NCBI GenBank assembly: GCA_965141735.1
Contig: CBCSOX010000110.1
Location: 1 to 8,732 of the forward strand
Source of the DNA: Massilioclostridium sp965141735
GTDB taxonomy: Bacteria; Bacillota; Clostridia; Oscillospirales; Ruminococcaceae
Direction of reading: 5' to 3'
Length of the DNA: 8,732 nt
Below are positions 7,101 through 8,732 of this stretch, piece by piece. Below the pieces are notes generated by a model. That model worked only from the letters and a program-made list of their open reading frames with translations. It searched no databases and was not told the origin of the DNA. The number at the start of each line of letters is the position of its first letter. The first letter of the stretch is position 1. Both the position numbers and the translations under genes were made by a program.

Positions 7101-8400
7101 CTATCCGGTGACCCGCGGGGCAACCTCAGTTTGGGAAAGGTGGAATTCCTACATTGCGGAGGATTCCTACGGAAATAAAAATGGAATGCGCTCCTTCAAC
7201 CACTATTCCCTCGGGGCAGTCGGCGCCTGGATGATGGGGTATCAGGTTGGGATTCAAAGAGACGAAACTCCGGGCTTTCAGAGCTTTGTCCTGCAACCAA
7301 CTGTTGGCGGGAACTTTCGTTTTGTCAACGGCGCTTATGACTCCAATTATGGAACCATCGTGTCGAATTGGACAGCGCAGGATGGCCGGCTGGCAAGCTA
7401 TCAGGCAGTCGTACCGGCAAATACTACGGCAACACTTTACTTGCCAGTTGAGCAGACGGCTGTCGATCGTTTCCGGAATATTGACGGAGTTACCTTTGCT
7501 GGAATGACTCAACACAATGGACAGGAGTGCGCAAAATTCAGCCTTCAGGCTGGCGGCTACGAGTTCCGACTCACAGGCGGCAGTTTAACCGCATCGATTC
7601 AGGACGGGTTTGTCACAAACTCCTCGGCAGACAAAACAATTTTGAGAACCGTCCTTGCTTATGCGGAGGCCCAATACGCTTCTGAACAATTTGACACCCT
7701 CATTGACAGTGTGCAGTTGTCCTACACTGCTGCGCTCGAGGGTGCCCGTGGGATCGATGCGAATCTCACGGCAACACAGCAAGAGGTGGACGATGCTTGG
7801 AAAGCGCTGCTCAACGAAATCCACAAACTCGGGTTTGTGCGGGGAGACAGGGCTGCATTAGGGGAACTCATCACACTCGCCGAGAACTTCCTCTGTGAAG
7901 CTGACCGCTATACAACCGCTACGGTTGATCTGCTTGTTTGGGCAGTGGATGCAGCAAAAGCGGTCTACCAAGACGGAGATGCACTGCAGCAAGAAGTGGA
8001 TCAGGAGCAACAAAATCTGCTTGAGGCAATGCTGCAGCTCAGATATAAGGCGGACAAATCGATTCTGGAATCCGTTTTGGCAGAAGCTGCTGAACTCGAC
8101 ACGACGGTGTTTACCCCGGAACGTGTGAACGTTTTTCAGGCGGCAAAAAGCAGGGCGGAAGAGGTGTACGGCAACCCGAATGCGCTCCAGTCCGAAGTGG
8201 ACAGGGCAGCACAAGCACTGCGGGATGCAATCAACGCACTGAAATCCGTATCTACTACAAGCACTGAACCTGCCGTGCAGGGTGACATACAGCAAACAGT
8301 GGGCAGCAACAACGCAAAGACAGGGGATACCGGTTCCATCCTGTTTGCGCTGTTTACCTTGACAGGCGCTGGATTGCTTTTCAGCAGAAAGAAAAAATAA
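4132..8400 (+). CDS. Secreted, wall-anchored GH78 alpha-L-rhamnosidase, multidomain
   Basis: The product has 1422 residues, and ATG 4132 follows GGGGAGG by 5 bases. It hydrolyses terminal alpha-L-rhamnose from glycosides or pectic polysaccharides outside the cell. Domains in order: signal peptide 1-30 (KRK, hydrophobic core, cleavage after AQA); Ig-like rhamnosidase N-domain about 33-141; an unassigned beta-rich segment about 157-325; carbohydrate-binding-like Bac_rhamnosid_N about 372-535; Bac_rhamnosid beta domain about 575-690; (alpha/alpha)6 catalytic domain about 691-1040; C-terminal beta-sandwich about 1045-1148; three FIVAR-like helical repeats 1167-1372; sorting tail. The general acid is Glu730 in PTDCPQRDERMGWTGD and the base is probably Glu1002 in GATSVWERWNSY, both intact. 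The tail reads NAKTGD (1394-1399), a hydrophobic helix and RKKK, a sortase signal without the usual LP. It is a single-gene unit divergent from the AraC-type regulator, which probably controls it. The family call is firm; substrate and anchoring are inferred. Confidence 0.95.
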   Translation: MKNTKRKLLALLLSVSMLASALTSTITAQAQPGYDLNVLSLRTNSVENAAAVDTPNPTFSWQIDSNLIGAAQTAYQIKLYDADEVLVWDSGKVMDSDSTYIQYPQDAPVLEAKSYYSWSVTVWDAAGKTAVSEPQAFTTGFMSTSLSAWEGARWIGADELYLDAETLGVYRLNYDMQLKEGSTEAGFVFGAEDPKLSSPVYNEFLIGGENYISYQLDVSTIPAVMKIYRVGYSNTDTKEIPFKTIEIPESILNQSNRYDEHRFGITISGKKMESLTIDGQTIDTDVTLSASIQVLYPRLNSIGFATDQASSAVFTDVSVQNYHAPSSTVFGCEIGAGYRIFEAGGEAVSVNGDEIQVGKGVLFYADPSYGSVPMLRKELNAEKEIKRATLYATSKGIYELYLNGERVGDDYFSPGDTDYRQQIQYTCYDVTDQMEQGGNVIGAVLASGWYTDQVSYELNQTNFYGEYLELLAQLEIEYTDGTTQTVGTDDSWRYYGSGPVRYAGNFNGEKYDARLEEAVDGWSTADYDDSDWKNAAEKESEVAGYEPRIVAKADPGVKAVEELCASYVGEQTRNGQTVYLYDMGVNMVGVPKIKLPAGESGQKITLRFAEILYPEYSEDGVSYGELTGLLATENYRTAYSTDTYIMKGAAGGETYQPSFTFHGYQYLEVSGIDRAIPADNIKGIVLSSITEPTSRYETSETLTNQLFQNIMRSAYGNHLSIPTDCPQRDERMGWTGDAQIFSRTATYFADMNRFYNNYTSIMRDGQDKTSGEFSDYAPSFNPVGEGGARGSIGYSWSAAGVIVPYETYLQYGDESIIWENYDAMTLHVEYLMDNHLDGKKYLTSQTGFLADHLSIDTTDTAMLGNATFYYVMTSLARMAQAIGKTEDAQRFAAFAQGVQAEWNSTYVDPATHRTADDTQASYALPLSYDVFDDQNKPYAQQYLAQACAESGFTITTGFVGTAPLLPALTDAGNLSDAYSMFEQTDYASWLYPVTRGATSVWERWNSYIAEDSYGNKNGMRSFNHYSLGAVGAWMMGYQVGIQRDETPGFQSFVLQPTVGGNFRFVNGAYDSNYGTIVSNWTAQDGRLASYQAVVPANTTATLYLPVEQTAVDRFRNIDGVTFAGMTQHNGQECAKFSLQAGGYEFRLTGGSLTASIQDGFVTNSSADKTILRTVLAYAEAQYASEQFDTLIDSVQLSYTAALEGARGIDANLTATQQEVDDAWKALLNEIHKLGFVRGDRAALGELITLAENFLCEADRYTTATVDLLVWAVDAAKAVYQDGDALQQEVDQEQQNLLEAMLQLRYKADKSILESVLAEAAELDTTVFTPERVNVFQAAKSRAEEVYGNPNALQSEVDRAAQALRDAINALKSVSTTSTEPAVQGDIQQTVGSNNAKTGDTGSILFALFTLTGAGLLFSRKKK
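7630..8247 (+). other. Three FIVAR-like repeats in the rhamnosidase stalk (residues 1167-1372)
   Basis: Each ~68-residue helical unit starts with a D(K/R)xxL element (DKTILRTVLAYAE, DRAALGELITLAE, DKSILESVLAEAA). Each closes with a QxEVDxxxxxLxxxI/MxxL helix (ATQQEVDDAWKALLNEI, ALQQEVDQEQQNLLEAM, ALQSEVDRAAQALRDAI). This is the FIVAR (PF07554) pattern, common between catalytic domains and wall anchors of Gram-positive surface enzymes. The repeats are well diverged from one another, so the duplications are old. They probably act as a spacer that carries the enzyme through the wall. Confidence 0.8.
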
Positions 8401-8417
8401 AAGGCTCTCCCGATTAC

Positions 8418-8456
8418 CAGACCCCCCAGCTATTTATCAAAATAGCTGGGGGTCTG
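8418..8456. terminator. Long hairpin behind the rhamnosidase, likely transcription terminator
   Basis: CAGACCCCC-AGCTATTT and AAATAGCT-GGGGGTCTG pair over about 17 bp around the loop ATCA, with one bulged C (six Cs face five Gs). It starts 17 bases after the stop codon. The T-tract behind it is poor on the plus strand (TAATTT) and absent on the minus strand, so termination may rest on stem strength. Its place between two converging genes suggests it serves both sides. Confidence 0.65.
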
Positions 8457-8479
8457 TAATTTGGGTTTGATTGTCACTG

Positions 8480-8732
8480 TCAATACCCTCTGCGATAGTT
8501 TACAGGGGAAATCCGATACTCCTGTTTAAAAGACTGATCAAAGCTCTATTTTTCAGAATACCCGATGCTTGCAGCGATGTCGCCGATGGATTTTTAGCTG
8601 TCCTGCAAATAGCTACATGCCTGAGGAAAGCGAAAATGCTGTGGAATTATTCATAAGAGATCTCCGTCTGTTTTCGAAAGTATCGCGAATTCCTCCACCA
8701 ATTCCTTTTGCTCAGGTGGAACCAGCTTATTG
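8480..8732 (-). pseudogene. Decayed AraC-family regulator, C-terminal remnant, running off the window
   Basis: Read on the minus strand in one frame ending at TGA 8482-8480, the translation closes with SIGDIAASIGYSEK, a stop, SFDQSFKQEYRISPVNYRRGY (written here in two parts). This is the second helix-turn-helix and closing helix of an AraC-type protein (compare GLSPVQYRKE in the intact regulator). The frame holds three internal stops: TAG 8548-8546, TAA 8596-8594 and TGA 8653-8651. Upstream, NKLVPPEQKELVEEFAIL could be part of the sensor or linker of the same gene. It is followed so closely by the QACSYLQDS helix that the first helix-turn-helix seems to be missing, suggesting an internal deletion. 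The 5' part lies outside the window. The gene converges on the rhamnosidase. It does not look like a copy of the intact regulator at 2939-3943. Confidence 0.72.

Noticed and set aside
8471..8656. Plus-strand frame of 61 codons at the right edge
   Set aside because: It lies opposite the decayed AraC frame, has no ribosome site, and its sequence looks like antisense of that gene.

Overview
The window looks like chromosomal DNA of a gut-type low-to-mid GC Firmicute, most likely a clostridial member (Oscillospiraceae/Ruminococcaceae-like). The reasons are strong GGAGG-type ribosome sites, consensus TTGACA/TATAAT promoters, a Gram-positive wall-sorting tail on a secreted enzyme, and a GH78 plus AraC carbohydrate-utilisation pair. 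This placement is inferred from style and not from a marker gene.

Layout from left to right: (1) the last 77 codons of a RecQ-type helicase (HRDC domain) run into the window on the + strand. (2) A minus-strand pair, a GtrA-family membrane protein followed by an 86-residue orphan, is read from a good promoter at 1133-1160 and ends in a hairpin terminator at 336-379 that contains the orphan's stop codon. (3) A divergently transcribed HSL-family (family IV) alpha/beta hydrolase lies at 1281-2210. (4) tRNA-Leu(CAG), with a near-perfect promoter and an encoded CCA end, lies at 2289-2375. Directly behind it are two diverged tandem copies of a ~95-bp terminator-bearing unit and then a third, very strong terminator. 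(5) About 330 bp contain no convincing gene. (6) An AraC-family regulator (minus) is divergent from a 1422-residue secreted, multidomain GH78 alpha-L-rhamnosidase (plus). (7) Past a long hairpin, the right edge holds the decayed C-terminus of a second AraC-family gene on the minus strand with three in-frame stops.

The functional core is the regulator/rhamnosidase pair. The regulator probably senses a sugar-derived signal through its N-terminal cupin-like domain and controls the divergent promoter, whose -10 is good but whose -35 is poor. The enzyme is exported, cleaves terminal L-rhamnose from plant glycosides or pectic polymers, and is probably held on the cell wall by a non-canonical sortase signal (NAKTGD, hydrophobic helix, RKKK) on a stalk of three FIVAR-like helical repeats. 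No transporter or rhamnose catabolic gene lies next to it.

I found no strong evidence of a new multi-gene system. The points most worth a second look are the AraC pseudogene at the right edge, the tandem terminator units behind the tRNA, and the unassigned domain and unusual anchor of the rhamnosidase.
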